NCBI RefSeq assembly: GCF_016545825.1
Contig: NC_052621.1
Span: 706,199 to 770,198, forward strand
Origin: Eucalyptus grandis
Taxonomy: Eukaryota; Streptophyta; Magnoliopsida; Myrtales; Myrtaceae
Direction of reading: 5' to 3'
Length of the DNA: 64,000 nt
Shown here one piece after another: positions 10,548 to 21,842 of the stretch. The notes below the pieces were generated by a model. It searched no databases. It was not told where the DNA came from and was given only the letters and a program-made list of their open reading frames with translations. The position numbers were made by a program, and so were the translations under genes. Position 1 is the first letter of the stretch, and each line of letters starts with the position of its first letter.

Positions 10548-10885
10548 CCGAGAAATTTGATTTGCGAAGGCAAACCTAAGATTTTTTATTTTCTTTTTGT
10601 TGGGCACTTTTTGGGAGAAGCAAGTGACAAGATTGCAGATTTCTATTTGTTGAATGGCTTCCTCTAGACTCCTAGAGCTCCATTCTCAATTTTTGGAACT
10701 TTTTGTCTCTATGTTTAAGTTCTGCTACAGATAATTTTTGTTTTAAAATTTTCTTTTGTCTGATGGGAATTTGCAGTTCTTCATGTGGTTGCTCATGATA
10801 TATTCAATTTTAAGCAATAGTTGTGAAATTTCTCATTTGGTCGGTGAAAGTTTCTTAAATTTCTCATTAATCAATTTTTTTGCAA
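10548..10885 (+). repeat. Direct repeat, copy 2 of 2
   Basis: This is the second copy of the sequence at 9290-9690, with small indels. It includes the GATGGGAATTTGCAG and TTTCTTAAATTTCTCATTAATCAAT segments. Confidence 0.55.
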
Positions 10886-11847
10886 TGAAGTCGCAATGTG
10901 GACTCTGTTTTTGCTTTTCTTCCCATGATGGCGCACTCCCAAGTTGAACCGGACGTTGCTCTTGCTCCTCCGAGGATGTGATTGAATCCCTTATTCGCAC
11001 ACGAAATCGCGTCCGGGTTTTAATTTTTTTATTCATTTAATTCTCCTAATTTTTTCTTTTATCAACCTTTTCTTTCTTAAAATTTTTCCCTTATTTTTTC
11101 TTTTAAAAAATTTAAAGTTCTTTTCGATGTGGCACTTGGCGGGCGCCACATCACCATCATGTGTTTTAATAAAATAACAAAAAAAGCAATGTCTACATTT
11201 TTCATTAGTCAAATTATATAGAATTAACCGAGGAACTTGATTACACCAATTTAACGAATTTCAGGATTTAATTGATTATTTTTAAGTTTTTATAACTTAA
11301 TTATACTTTTGCCACAAATTTTAAAACTTCTGGTACAATTACCCCTTTATTTTGTTCCTTCTTTGCGGGGAGAGTTTCTAAATGTATTGTCCAAAAAATA
11401 ATCAACTAAACATGTTAAGCAGTTTTCTTGAAAATTAGGGGTGGGGAGGCCGTGTGAGCTCCTCATTCCCTTTAAGACCAAGGTTTGGTTTAATACTCTA
11501 ATAATTTAACATCTGTGTTTAATAAGAAGGGAATATATATTGACGTGGGCATCGTTTATCTGATCCTTGCAACGGAATTTCCTTATTATTTTCGACAATT
11601 TTAAAAAAAACTGACTAATTCTTTTTGAGAATGATCAAATTTGGAGGATGTATTGCGCTAACATAACGGGTTAGTTAGCTAAAATTTGTAATGGTGCTAT
11701 TTCGACCACAAACTTTAGTTCGTAAGAGGGGGGCAATAGAAAGTGTATCTCTATCTTTCTATTTTATATGTAAAGAAACAAATCAGAAGTCACAATATTA
11801 AGAAATTTGAGTGCACTTTTAAATGCATGATGTATATTTCTCAATCA
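10886..11847. other. Non-coding DNA upstream of psi-FLOT-B, distal part
   Basis: AT-rich sequence conserved in block 2 (39396-40370). The part from 11540 (GACGTGGGCATCGTTTATCTGATCC) resembles the region just upstream of block 2 at 31155 (GACGTGGGCTCCGTTTACCCGG), showing that the flotillin and pseudogene units share ancestral upstream DNA. No gene was seen. Confidence 0.4.

Positions 11848-11917
<70 letters not shown>
11848..11917. repeat. (AAT)n microsatellite, about 23 units
   Basis: An uninterrupted AAT run of about 70 bases. The same site in block 2 (about 40372-40383) has only three or four units, so the expansion followed the block duplication or the other copy contracted. Confidence 0.9.
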
Positions 11918-11925
11918 TGTAGTAT

Positions 11926-12440
11926 GGGAAATTTTCAAATAATAAGGGGTCGAAGTGTTTTCATTTTCTCAAATAAGAATCTAAAATGGACCTTATTTCA
12001 AATAAAGATTTGAAGTTATGATGTTAGTCTAAAAGAAGGACCTAACCTCACGGGCTAATCAAGGGCATTTTCATCATTTAATTTTTTTGAACTTGTTTTA
12101 CTTTTTTTCCCCCTTTTTTCTTGTATTAGATGAAAAATAAATTAAAAAAAGGAAGAGGAATGGAAAATGGCAAGCGCTTTGTAGGTCCCTATCGTTGCTG
12201 CCCCACCATCGCCAGGAAGGGCTGGCCATGGTGGGATATAGTTGATCAACAATTGGCAAGGGTCACCGGCCCTCCCTAGATTTGGTCGAGGGTTGCCACA
12301 AGTGAGGGTCAATCGGTGAGATTAGATCTTTATTTGAAACTGTTATGACTACTTCAAGCCTTTATTTAAAATTGTCATAACCACTTTATGCCCTTATTTA
12401 ATAAAATGAGAGCACTTAAGGATTTATTTGGAATTTTTCC
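11926..12440. mobile_element. MITE with long imperfect TIRs (block 1)
   Basis: The left end GGGAAATTTTCAAATAA continues through GAAGTGTTTTCATTTTCTCAAATAAG. Its inverted counterpart at the right end covers about 85 bases and ends in GGAATTTTTCC. The core (12180-12310) is G/C-richer, with GGCTGGCCATGGTGG. A TAGTAT word occurs just outside the left end and four bases beyond the right end, perhaps from a decayed target-site duplication. Long TIRs fit a Mutator-type MITE. There is no transposase. Confidence 0.5.
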
Positions 12441-13017
12441 TAATTAGTATGATAAAATCTACTTTCCTTTTTTTATATAAAGAAACATATTTAATTGATA
12501 ACATTTAAATAATGAGAGATTTATGAATGATTCAACTATAACTTTTAAAATAGTGCATATTATTCTCCGGCCAAGAATCAATATCGGTGGATATTCCTCC
12601 AAATTTGGGGGAAAAAGAATTAAGAACTCAAAAAGTTAAGTGCAACTTTTGACCTTGGCTTATGCTACCTAAGATTGATCTTGTAATATTTTTTAGGTCC
12701 TTGCATAGCTTCATCCGTGAGAATCGATTCAACGGGGCTAATTTCACTTAGATTTGTTTCTTCTAAATAAAATAGGGAAATAGATCATATCATTCTATAT
12801 GATGTTTTTATTTGATCGAGCAATATCTATTGCGTGTTTAAAAGTTGCGCTTAATTTTCTTATGAATTTTGCATTAATTCGGTATTTACATAAACTAGAA
12901 AGATGGATTCGCTTCCGGTTGCCTACCTCTTACAAACTCGAAATTTGGAAAATTCCCTAAAAGGAACAGATCAGATTTTTTCGGAATCGCCAAAGATAAC
13001 AAGGAAAATTCCATTTC
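12441..13017 (+). other. Ancestral upstream region of psi-FLOT-B, 5' part before the LINE
   Basis: This matches 41908-42550 in block 2 and, more loosely, the FLOT-A and FLOT-C upstream regions (for example the TTTATGAATGATTCAACT and CGGTGGATATTCCTCCAAATTTGG segments). It is cut from the pseudogene by the LINE insertion. No gene was seen. Confidence 0.5.
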
Positions 13018-13031
13018 AAGGATGTGGAAGA
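13018..13031 (+). repeat. Target-site duplication, left copy, LINE-1
   Basis: AAGGATGTGGAAGA occurs here and again at 18865-18878 after the LINE poly(A). Block 2 has a single copy in the empty site (AAGGATGAGGAAGA near 42558), confirming the insertion. Confidence 0.9.
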
Positions 13032-13470
13032 CAACATTTGGGATATTCTCTCGTCTTTGCGAGATGCTCTCTACCTCATGGTAGCATCTACCCCCTTCCT
13101 TCAAACCCTAAACCCTAATTTACAGGTGTTTGTCCCGATTCCTGCTCCTTTCCGTAGTGTTTCATCCTCCCTTTTTCAAAAAAAAAAAAAAGACCCGAGC
13201 AATATGTTGGAGCCTCTTCTCAAAGATCTGGGAACCGCTCGCTTCCTTCAATCGGGATGACCATGGGCGAAAAAATTCATCAGGGAGAGTATTCCTCGCC
13301 GCACTGAGCACCGATCTAAGTATCAGCCTCGCCTTTCTGGAAGTTCATTGTCTGGCAGATGCGATTGGTGCGGTAGAAGTCCGGATCCGAACAAACTTGA
13401 AGCTGGGTAATCTTCAACAGGTGGTAAGCCTAGACTTGAGCCCTAGATAAGTTTTGGAAGGTTAGCGCAA

Positions 13471-14295
13471 ATGGAGAGTAAAGAAGAAAACGAAATGAGA
13501 GTGGATGCTTTATGTAAAAGTCTTGGGCACCTATGGTCTGAGGACGACGTAGTTGAAGTGTCTGATGAAATTCCCCAACAGAAATGGGAGGAATGTAGAC
13601 GTACTCTTTTCGGAAAATTGTTCTCCAAACCAAATGTGAACTATCCTGCTTTCATAACTACAATGAAGAAAGCATGGAAATCAGAAGGGGTTATCTGCTC
13701 ACAGAAGGAACCAGGGCACTTCACATTTGTATTTCCAACGGAGGAGGAAAAACAACGAATAATGAGGAACTCACCTTGGTCATACTCAACTAATTTGCTT
13801 GTTTTGCAGCAGTGTCTCCCAGAAGTCCTTGAGCATTGCTATGATTTTACTAAGGCAGCTTTCTGGGTACGCATTGGAAGAGTTCCCCCTGGTTGGAGAA
13901 TAGATACATTGTTCAATGATCTGGGGAAAAGGATAGGAAAAGTAATAGAAGTTCAACCGGACTCAACAGCAAATGCACAGAACAGGGGAGGTCGAGTCAG
14001 AGTTGAGATTGACTTGGCTCTACCTTTGAAATCAGGAGCTATCTTGGATATCGGTAACAAATGGCTCTGGGTGGAGTTCAAATACGAGCGGCTCCCACAT
14101 TACTGCTTCTCTTGTGGTAGAATCGGTCACTATGCAACTGACTGCTTAGAAATTCCATATGCAACGTCGCCCTGGGCAATGAACAAAAAAGGATTATACG
14201 GTCCCTGGTTGAAGGCAGAAACCAGTGATCACAGTCCTTATTGGGACGCTTTCTACGGAAAAATGGAGGAGGAGTATGTAGTGGAGGAAACTTGA
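13471..14295 (+). pseudogene. LINE ORF1 (DUF4283-type RNA-binding, zinc knuckle), copy 1
   Basis: This frame of 274 residues has the plant LINE ORF1 layout. An N-terminal DUF4283-like domain (about residues 20-170, with GPGHFTFVFPTEEEK-like and PWSYSTNLLVLQQ stretches) is followed by a CX2CX4HX4C zinc knuckle near residues 210-225 (YCFSCGRIGHYATDC). Such proteins bind the element RNA. Copy 2 starts with an equivalent Met, supporting this start. Relative to copy 2 the frame is cut short at 14293-14295. The remaining C-terminal part continues in another frame (14469-14690) and ends at the TGA that overlaps the ORF2 start. Confidence 0.85.
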
Positions 14296-14652
14296 TGACA
14301 CGAACCACCACTTAAAACGAATGAAATGAACCCCATTGAGCTTGATCCGCCTCGAACATGCAAATAGTAGCATGCACAAAAAAAGAGACCGAAAGCGGCT
14401 CGGGAACAAATGATAACTTCAGCACTTGTACCTATGGCAAAAGACAAGACCGAGACTGAGGAAAACAGGTGATATGCCCTAAAACTCAAAACCCCTTGCT
14501 ATTAAAAGTTGGAAAAAGCAGTAAGAAGACAATGAAAGTACAAAAGGCCAAAAAACAGAAATGTATGCCAGAAAAATCATCTCTCCTCCTAGATGAAGTA
14601 GACCTATTGGAGACACCAGTGAATCTGATCCCAGACGACCAAGTATGGGCTT

Positions 14653-14738
14653 TGGTGGCTAGCCCTAATAAGCCACCACAAAAGCCATGAAAATTGTGAG
14701 TTGGAATTGTCAGGGGCTGGGCAACCCCCTGACAATTC
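14653..14738 (+). promoter_or_regulatory. ORF1/ORF2 junction with ATGA overlap between two hairpins, LINE copy 1
   Basis: The ORF1 tail stops at TGA (14688-14690), which overlaps the ORF2 start ATG (14687-14689). Upstream, TGGTGGCT (14653-14660) pairs with AGCCACCA (14671-14678) around a 10-base loop. Downstream, GAATTGTCAGGGG (14704-14716) pairs perfectly with CCCCTGACAATTC (14726-14738) around a 9-base loop. The same arrangement is in copy 2. It may help reinitiation at ORF2, but that is inference. Confidence 0.55.
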
Positions 14739-15518
14739 AGGAATTAAGAGCTTTAACAGCTCATGAAAGGCCTAACTTACTCTTTATCATGGAGACGAAA
14801 AATAAAGCAATTATGGTAGAAAGGATTCGTAGAAAACTCAAATTCCAGAACCTTTATTTGGTGGATCCAACAGGAATAGCGGGGGGATTGGCAATCATGT
14901 GGCAAGAGGAAATCGAATTGAAGGTGCAGGCAAGCTCAAAGCAATTTATAGATGTGCAGTGCATTGACCCTGATAGTAAACAAGGTATGCAGATTACCTT
15001 CGTCCACGCATCTACAGATTTTGGAGAGCGTCTGGCTTTATGGCAAGTGTTGGGAACCCTTAAACCTCCAACTTCTCAACCATGGATCCGCATGGGAGAT
15101 TTCAATGAGATACGTTTGGGAGAAAGTTGGGAAAAAGAAGCGAGATAATAGACGAATCACAGCTTTCAGAAACATGATTAATGATCTATCTCTGATGGAT
15201 GTCGACAGTCATGGATGCGCATACACATGGACAAATAAAAGGGAAGGGGCTGAATTAGTAAAGAAACGACTCGATCGAGTGCTCTGTTCCCTCGAGTGGA
15301 GAGTTACCTTTCATGAAGCAGAAGTGCAAGCCCTTCCAGCAATCGGTTCAGACCATAGCCCCCTAGTCCTTCGACTGCACCCTGGAGTAAAGACAAGAAA
15401 GAAACAGGTTCAAATTGGAAGCTTTCGGGACAGACAGAACATGCATAGTATCACGAACTCATCCAGCAAGTATGGGCAGAGAAAACAACTCCAACCTCCC
15501 CTTTTGCAGAGAAACTAG
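14687..15518 (+). pseudogene. LINE ORF2 endonuclease domain, copy 1 (frameshifted)
   Basis: The open frame 14687-15148 begins MKIVSWNCQGLGNP, the start of an APE/exonuclease-phosphatase endonuclease, and carries METK and GDFNEI motifs. The frame then shifts between about 15115 and 15140, and the rest of the domain, including the GSDHSPL catalytic motif, lies in the frame ending at 15518. In LINEs this enzyme nicks the target DNA to prime reverse transcription. The frameshift makes this copy inactive. Confidence 0.88.
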
Positions 15519-18149
15519 TGAGGACATCACAACAATTAATCAAATGGAGCAGAGAGAAGTTCGCAAATGCTTACACACAAATCAAACAGCTTAACCAAAC
15601 CCTCACAACACTAACAAATCAAACAGAACAGCACACGACAAAGCAGAAAGTGCAGCAGATCATCAATCAAATCGATACATTGAGAAGGCAAGAAGAATAG
15701 TTCTAGGGAATGAGGTCACGCATCAAATGGTTGCATTGGGGAGATCAGAATACCCGGTTTTTCCATGCTACAACAGTCAACAGGAGGCAACAAAATCGAA
15801 TCACAATGCTGCAATTAAAGGATAAAAGTTGGTGCAGAGAACCCCGGATGTTACAGCAACATATTCAATCTTACTATGAGAACCTATACAAGACTGAAGG
15901 GTCACGATACTACCAACCTATCCTACATCAATGCCCCTCCCCGATAACAGAGAATATAAATGAAGAACTGGTGGCAATACCTTCATTGGAAGAAATCCAT
16001 GCAGCTGTTTTTCAACTGGGAGCTCTCAAGGCTCCTGGCCCTAATGGTTTCAATGGCACTTTCTACCAACAATCCTGGGAAAGCATCAAAGATGATCTGG
16101 CTCAGCTAGTACAGGAGTTTTTTCAGAAGGGTGTTCTCGACAATCGGCTAAATCAGACCCATATTGTGCTGATCCCAAAAGTTAAAAGCCGTGAAAATAT
16201 CAGCCAATTTAGACCCATTAGCCTGTGCAACTTCAGTTATAAAATCATCTCAAAAATCTTGGCAAACAGACTTAAAAAGTGGCTGCCACTTATCATTGAA
16301 CCGGAGCAGGGTGCGTTCGTTTCAGGGAGGCAAATTCAGGACAATATCTTCATCGTCCAGGAAGTTCTGCATCAACTGCGAACAAAAAAACAGGAAAAAA
16401 CATCAGGCTATTCTGAAGCTTGATATGCAGAAAGCATACGATAGAATAGAATGTGATTTTGTGAGGGATGTCATGCTGCATATGGGGTTTCATGCCAAGT
16501 GGGTCTCCTTAATCATGCAATGTATATCCACCGTCACTTATAGCGTGAAAATCAATGGAGAACCTACCTCTTTCTTCCATCCTTCGCGAGGCCTCAGACA
16601 AGGTGATCCACTCTCACCTTATATATTCATTTTGATATCCAATGTGTTAACCTGGATGATGAAAAAAGCATTAGCAGATGGAACACTCAAAGGCATACAG
16701 TTAACCAGAAATTGTCCCAAATTATCACATCTAATGTTTGCCGATGATGCGATATTCTTTCTGGATGGAAATCTGACAGAGTGTCAGAATCTTGCCCAAA
16801 TACTCAGTCAATATTGCTACGCTACAGGACATGCAATTAATCTAAATAAATCAGGGGTTTCTTTCAGTGGCAATTGTCCAAAAGTATTGAAACACAACTT
16901 GGCCACACAATTGAGAGTACCTGTTCTACAGAAAACAGGGAAGTACCTGGGTATACCTACCGAGTGGGGTCAATCCAAGAAAGAGTCTTTTGCGTGGATC
17001 CCTGGCCGAGTAAATGCAAAGTTAGCAGGTTGGAAGGAAAAATTACCGACAAAAGCGGGAAAGAAAGTGCTAATCAAGAGTGTTGTGCAATCCATACCTA
17101 CTTATGCAATGTCTATCTTCAAGCTGCCTGTGTCCATTTGTAGAGCCATAGAACAACGTATTGCGTCATTTTGGTGGCAGAACGAAGATGCTAAAAGAGG
17201 GATGCATCGGAAAAGATGGGAAGTCTTGAAAACTCGAAAAGATGTAGGTGGCCTCGGGTTTAAAGATCTGCTCACCTTTAATAGAGCCATGTTAGGCAAG
17301 CAAGCATGGCGACTTGCCACCTCCCCATCAGCTCTATGGAGCAAAGTGTTGAAAGGGATTTATTTCCCCCACGGTGATGTCTGGACAGCTTCAAAGGGAC
17401 ACCGACCATCATGGGGTTGGCACAGTTTAATCCTCGGCAGAGACATCATAAAGAACAACACTAAATGGTTAGTAGGAGATGGAAAATCTATTCGAATCAG
17501 AGAAGACAGATGGCTCTCACAAGGAGTAATTGGCGGGGAAGTAAACCAAACAGAACCTATTTTAGTATCGGAATTGATCAACGCAGAATCCAGAGAATGG
17601 AAACAACAACTCATCCATCAACTGTACGAAGAAAATGTTGCAAAAGAGATTCTAGCAATTCCCTTAAGCCAACATCCACAGCTAGATATGCTTATATGGA
17701 CGGGTAACAGAACAGGGCAATACTCTGTCAAGAGTGGATACAACAGAGCAATCATAAATACAAGTAAAACAGATCACAATCGTCCCTCGTGTTCATATCA
17801 ACCACCACGCACCTTATGGACTCAAATCTGGAGTCTTGATGTGCCACCAAAGGTCCGATCTTTCCTCTGGAGCATATGTCAAAACGCCCTCCCAACGAGA
17901 GAAAACCTATATACAAGGAAAATAGTCAGCGATCCCCTATGTCCGCTATGCAGTACAAGTCCAGAAACCATAGAGCATCTTCTGTTTTTATGCAAATGGA
18001 CCAAGAAAATCTGGGAAGACCCGGTGTTTATAACAATCAGACCAAGACGCAACATTAAACGAATAGATCAGTGGCTGGTTAACGCCTTTCGAAAAGATCA
18101 AGACTCACCTGATCTAGAGCTTACTGGTATGGTCTTGTGGAACGTCTAG
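15519..18149 (+). pseudogene. LINE ORF2 reverse transcriptase, copy 1 (frameshifted)
   Basis: A linker (15518-15700) ends in a TAG at 15698. It is followed by RSRIKWLHWGDQNTRFFH (from 15713) and the reverse transcriptase proper. RT motifs include LKAPGPNGFNG, FRPISLCN, the GLRQGDPLSPY stretch and the catalytic FADD at 16737-16748. The frame moves from 15710-16423 to 16191-18149 around an A-run near 16385-16400. The C-terminal part holds the SFLWSICQNALPTRENL and CPLCSTSPETIEHLLFLC segments typical of the zf-RVT region. A TAG at 18147 ends the frame. Confidence 0.9.
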
Positions 18150-18316
18150 AAGGCGAGAAATAGCTGGATTTTTGACAGAAAGCACCTAGACCAGAAGATC
18201 TGTTGACCACAGCACAGGACCAACAACTTTTGTTCAGCAGCAGAAAACCAAATCGAAATGAAAGGAAACCCAACCGAAACAAACCTGCTCACTAGAAGCC
18301 TCCTGTAGGGACGGAT

Positions 18317-18829
18317 GTGAAACTAAACGTGGATGCGGCTTGGCGAGAAGGCGAATTTCTCTGTTCGGTCGCGGGCGTGATGCGCGATTCCGAAGGAAGA
18401 ACCCTTAAGGGCTTCGCGGCCACCACTAGGGTTTCTTCGGCAAGTGAAGCTGAAGTAGAGGCGATTTCACATGGGATATTGTACACACACGAACTGAAGA
18501 CGACGCACGTAGAGAACTCTGGAAGTCGAACTGATATGTGCTTCATTGAAAGTGACTGTTCCGCGATTGTTGAAATGGTGATGGGCCGGGCCGAACCTCC
18601 ATGGAACCTAAAAGAAGTCGTCCAGCGATGTAGGAATGGGCTAGCCCGAAATAAAAATATTACGGTTATCCATTGTCCACGCCAAGCAAATGCCGCAGCG
18701 GATTGGATCGTTCGGAATCATCAACTCAACACTCTACCTACTAATTGGCTGCTTTCTCCTCCTTTTCCTCTCTGGAATATTTTATGTACCGATCTTTCTC
18801 CATCGATATTATGTAAGACTCCGAGTTAA
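18317..18829 (+). pseudogene. LINE ORF2 RNase H domain, copy 1
   Basis: This RVT_3-type RNase H segment begins KLNVDAAWREG and has an ESDCSAIVEMVMG stretch with the ESD acidic motif, then CPRQANAAADWIV near the end. It is separated from the reverse transcriptase frame by a stop at 18147 and a frame change before 18310. Acquired RNase H domains are known in plant L1 LINEs. It ends about 35 bases before the poly(A). Confidence 0.85.
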
Positions 18830-18864
18830 TCTAGTAAATGTCAGTTCTTTTCGACCAAAAAAAA

Positions 18865-18878
18865 AAGGATGTGGAAGA
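18865..18878 (+). repeat. Target-site duplication, right copy, LINE-1
   Basis: This is the second copy of AAGGATGTGGAAGA. It follows the LINE poly(A) directly and resumes the psi-FLOT-B upstream sequence. Confidence 0.9.
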
Positions 18879-19005
18879 TGATGCGAAGGTCAATCGATAT
18901 TCCTTTCCTACTGATCAGCAAAGCCTACGAATGAATAACCTACAACCACTTCACACAACCTACAAGTAAGCCTTTCAGCTTGTTTTTGAGTAGTGAGAAG
19001 AGAAC

Positions 19006-21019
19006 ATGTACCGAGTAGTGAACGCTTCGGAATTCTTGGTCATCACCGGCTTTGGCATCTCCGACATAAAGATAGTGAAGAAGGGATGGGTCCTCCTTGG
19101 ACAGTCCTGCGCTGTCTTCGATGTGACGCCAGTAAACTACACCTTCGAGCTCCAAGCCATGAGCACCGGGAAGCTCCCTTTCGTCCTCCCCCCGGTATTC
19201 ACCATCGGGCCCCGTGTCGATGACGAGGCAAGCCTTGTGAAGTACGCGAAGCTCTTGTCCCCCCACGACAAGCTGTCCCACCACACCAAAGAGCTCGTCC
19301 AAGGGATCATTGAGGGAGAGACTTGAGTCCTCGCAGCCTCGATGACCATGGAAGAGATCTTCCGGGGCACCAAGGAGTTCAAGCAAGAGGTGTTCGGGAA
19401 AGTCCAGCTTGAGCTCAACCAATTTGGCTTGCTGATCTATAACGCGAACATTAAGCAACTGGTGGATCTCCCAAGGCATGAGTACTTCTCTTACTTGGGC
19501 CAATAGACGCATGTGGAGGCGGCGAACCAAGCAAAGGTTGACGTGTCGGAGGCCAGGATGAAGGGTGAGATTGGGGCCAAGCTTAGCAAAGCGCAAACTT
19601 TGCAAAACGCGGCAAAGATTGATGCAGAGACAAAGATAATTGCGACACAGAGACAGGGGGAGGGGAAGAAGGAGGAGATCAGGGTGAGAACACAAGTGAT
19701 GGTCTATGAGAACGAAAGAGAGGCCAAGGTCGCGGAGGCTAACGCAGAGTTGGCAAAGAAGAAGGCAGGTTGGACTAAGGAGGCCGAGGTGGCGCAGGTG
19801 GAGGGCGCTAAATCAATGGCGCTGAGAGAGGCCCGGCTGCAGTGGGAGGTCGAGAGGATGAACGGCCTGACGCTGACGGAAAAGCTCAAGGCCGAGTTTT
19901 TGAGCCAGGCCATTGTAGATTACGAAACCAAGGTAAACCCGACATCTCTCTTGGCATAGTCTATTGATAATGTTAGGATTCTCTCTAATGGGATTTCGCT
20001 TTCAATGCGAATGCATCCTCTAGTCATCGGCAAGAAAGAATAGTAAAGTAGGACTAGAGAGAACAAAGGAAACTGTCATGCTTTATTTGGTTTACATTAG
20101 AAGACGCTTCGCTTGATGTTTGTAAAAAACATTACATCGTTCGTCTTGATCAAGGACCAATACCCCTATGTTTATATTCGAGCTGTTCCACATGTATAGG
20201 CGAGATGGAGCAAGAGTACCATAGGTTAAGTTAAAGGTACGTAAAATTAAGCAAACTATGTTTATATTCGGGCATGTAGCCTGGCATAGCAATTTAAAAG
20301 GCTGGTGACCTTCTAGAATCTCAAAATAATTGGTACTATGCTGGAATGTTGCTTCACACGTACGAGAATGTTGATGTTACATTTGGTGTCTCAAGAGGAG
20401 TCGGCCATAGTTTGTCAAGTAGATGGTTGGTTGAGGGGATGGAGACTGTGGTTATGATTGAACTCTCTCAAAGGACACTTGCATTTTTGAATCTAAATCT
20501 AAGGTACAAGAAGCAAACTGGGAGCTCTACAGGAAGCAGAAAGACATGGAAGCAGTCTTGTACGAGAAGGAGAAGGAGGCGGAGGCCTAGAAGGTGATTG
20601 CTGTGGCTGGCTTGTTCGCGAGGCAGCAGCTTGCCGATGTAGAGTTCTATGCCAAGAAGAGAGAGATCGAGGTACTTGTGGCATTGGCCCAAGCCCAGGG
20701 CACTTATCTGCAAACGCTGCTCGAAGCACTGGGGGGCGACTACGCCGCCCTCAGGGATTACATGATGATCAACAACAGTGTGTTCCAAGAGATGGCGAAA
20801 GTGAATGCGTAGGCCATCATGGGGCTGCAACCAAAGATCAGCATTTGGACTAGCGGTGAAGAAGGGGGCGACGGAAGCGGGAGCCGGACCGGCAATGCGA
20901 TGAAGGACGTTGCTGGGGTTTACCTTATGTTGCCACCACTATTCAAGACGGTGGAGGAGCAAACTGGGATGCTCCCACCGGCGTGGATGGGCATGTCAAG
21001 TCCGTCCAATCCAAATTAA
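19006..21019 (+). pseudogene. Flotillin-like pseudogene psi-FLOT-B
   Basis: Exon-like parts at 19006-19932 and 20504-21019 align along their length with FLOT-A. Exon 1 keeps exactly 927 bases and the same splice sites, so there are no indels in it. Four in-frame stops kill it: TGA at 19324-19326 (codon 107, an Arg codon in FLOT-A), TAG at 19504-19506 (codon 167), TAG at 20588-20590 and TAG at 20810-20812. The codon-167 TAG is shared with psi-FLOT-D, so death preceded the block duplication. The core promoter region with the TATA box of FLOT-A is missing upstream. The LINE at 13032-18864 lies 141 bases before the former start codon. Confidence 0.93.
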
Positions 21020-21842
21020 GTGGGAGTCAATTGAAAGCTAAGAGTTCTGCTTCAGCGTCACAAATAATTATGTTGAATTATGGAGGTGTGTTAATTTGGT
21101 CTTCTGGTTTTGTGAAGTACTAGAACGTGAATAATTTTTTTATTTGCGCACTATACTATCCTTATCAAAGTTTTATTGCTTGAAAAGCTTTCACGAATTT
21201 ATTTCTGAACGATAATAATCATATTTCGTCGAAAATAAGACATCCTCGAAGCTTTCCTATGAAAATTGTCTCCCTTTCATCCAAGTTCAGCTCTCTCGTG
21301 TATGCGAGCTCTCTCTACCCTCTGGTAGTGATGTCTCCTCCCCAAAACCTAGACTCAGTCTAAATACCACAAATCTCTACTCCTTTTTGTCCTTGTTACA
21401 GATTGATTGACAAAAAACAAAAACCCTAAAGAATGTTTCGCCAGTTCTTTTTTGTTGAGTATGGTGGCATTCTACTCTTCACATAGTGCAGTAGCCTCGC
21501 TCGATCGGCAGGATCTACGACTTATGTGGCTTCAATCAAGGTTGGATTTCCTCCCTTTCGATCTGTGGGTAGAGTTAATGATGTCTGGATGAAGAAGCTC
21601 GTAATCTGGCTCTGGACTTCTGGCGTAGTGGTGGGTTGTTGAATACGATTCTGATCTGGAACAAATTCACCGTAGATGCTTCTGTGAAAAGGTGTGGATC
21701 CGGCTCTGATAAGGAGATATACTGAAAATCTTATTGAGCTCTCTGTCAGTAAGATGTTTGATAAAATGTCTGAGAGGGATTTAAGAAGTACTCAGAAATA
21801 TTGACTGTTGCTATTAAGTTTTTTTTATGGTTTTTACATAGC

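Larger units (their letters stand above)
13032..18864 (+). mobile_element. Full-length L1-type LINE, copy 1 (inactive)
   Basis: A 5.8-kb non-LTR retrotransposon bounded by a 14-bp target-site duplication and ending in GACC plus poly(A). Order: about 440 bases of 5' UTR, ORF1 (13471-14295 plus a shifted tail to 14690), and ORF2 with an APE-type endonuclease, reverse transcriptase, a C-terminal zinc-binding-like region and an RNase H domain. ORF2 is broken by several frameshifts and stops, so it cannot move by itself. The 5' end is alignable with the 5' end of copy 2 (21283), so both look full length. Block 2 lacks this insertion, so it followed the block duplication. Confidence 0.93.
2699..20767 (+). 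repeat. Segmental duplication, block 1 (FLOT-A plus psi-FLOT-B)
   Basis: Reading from 2699 the sequence is closely matched, in order, by 31318-44458. It contains an intact flotillin, long AT-rich non-coding DNA and a flotillin pseudogene. The main differences from block 2 are a full-length LINE at 13032-18864, an extra segment at 5832-6660, an expanded AAT microsatellite at 11848-11917 and a shortened MITE left end near 7430. The match cannot be followed past 20767 because block 2 is truncated there. Boundaries were placed by eye. Confidence 0.8.

Noticed and set aside
14078..14489. Minus-strand frames in LINE copy 1
   Set aside because: Shadows of ORF1, whose zinc knuckle and DUF4283-like domain read on the plus strand.
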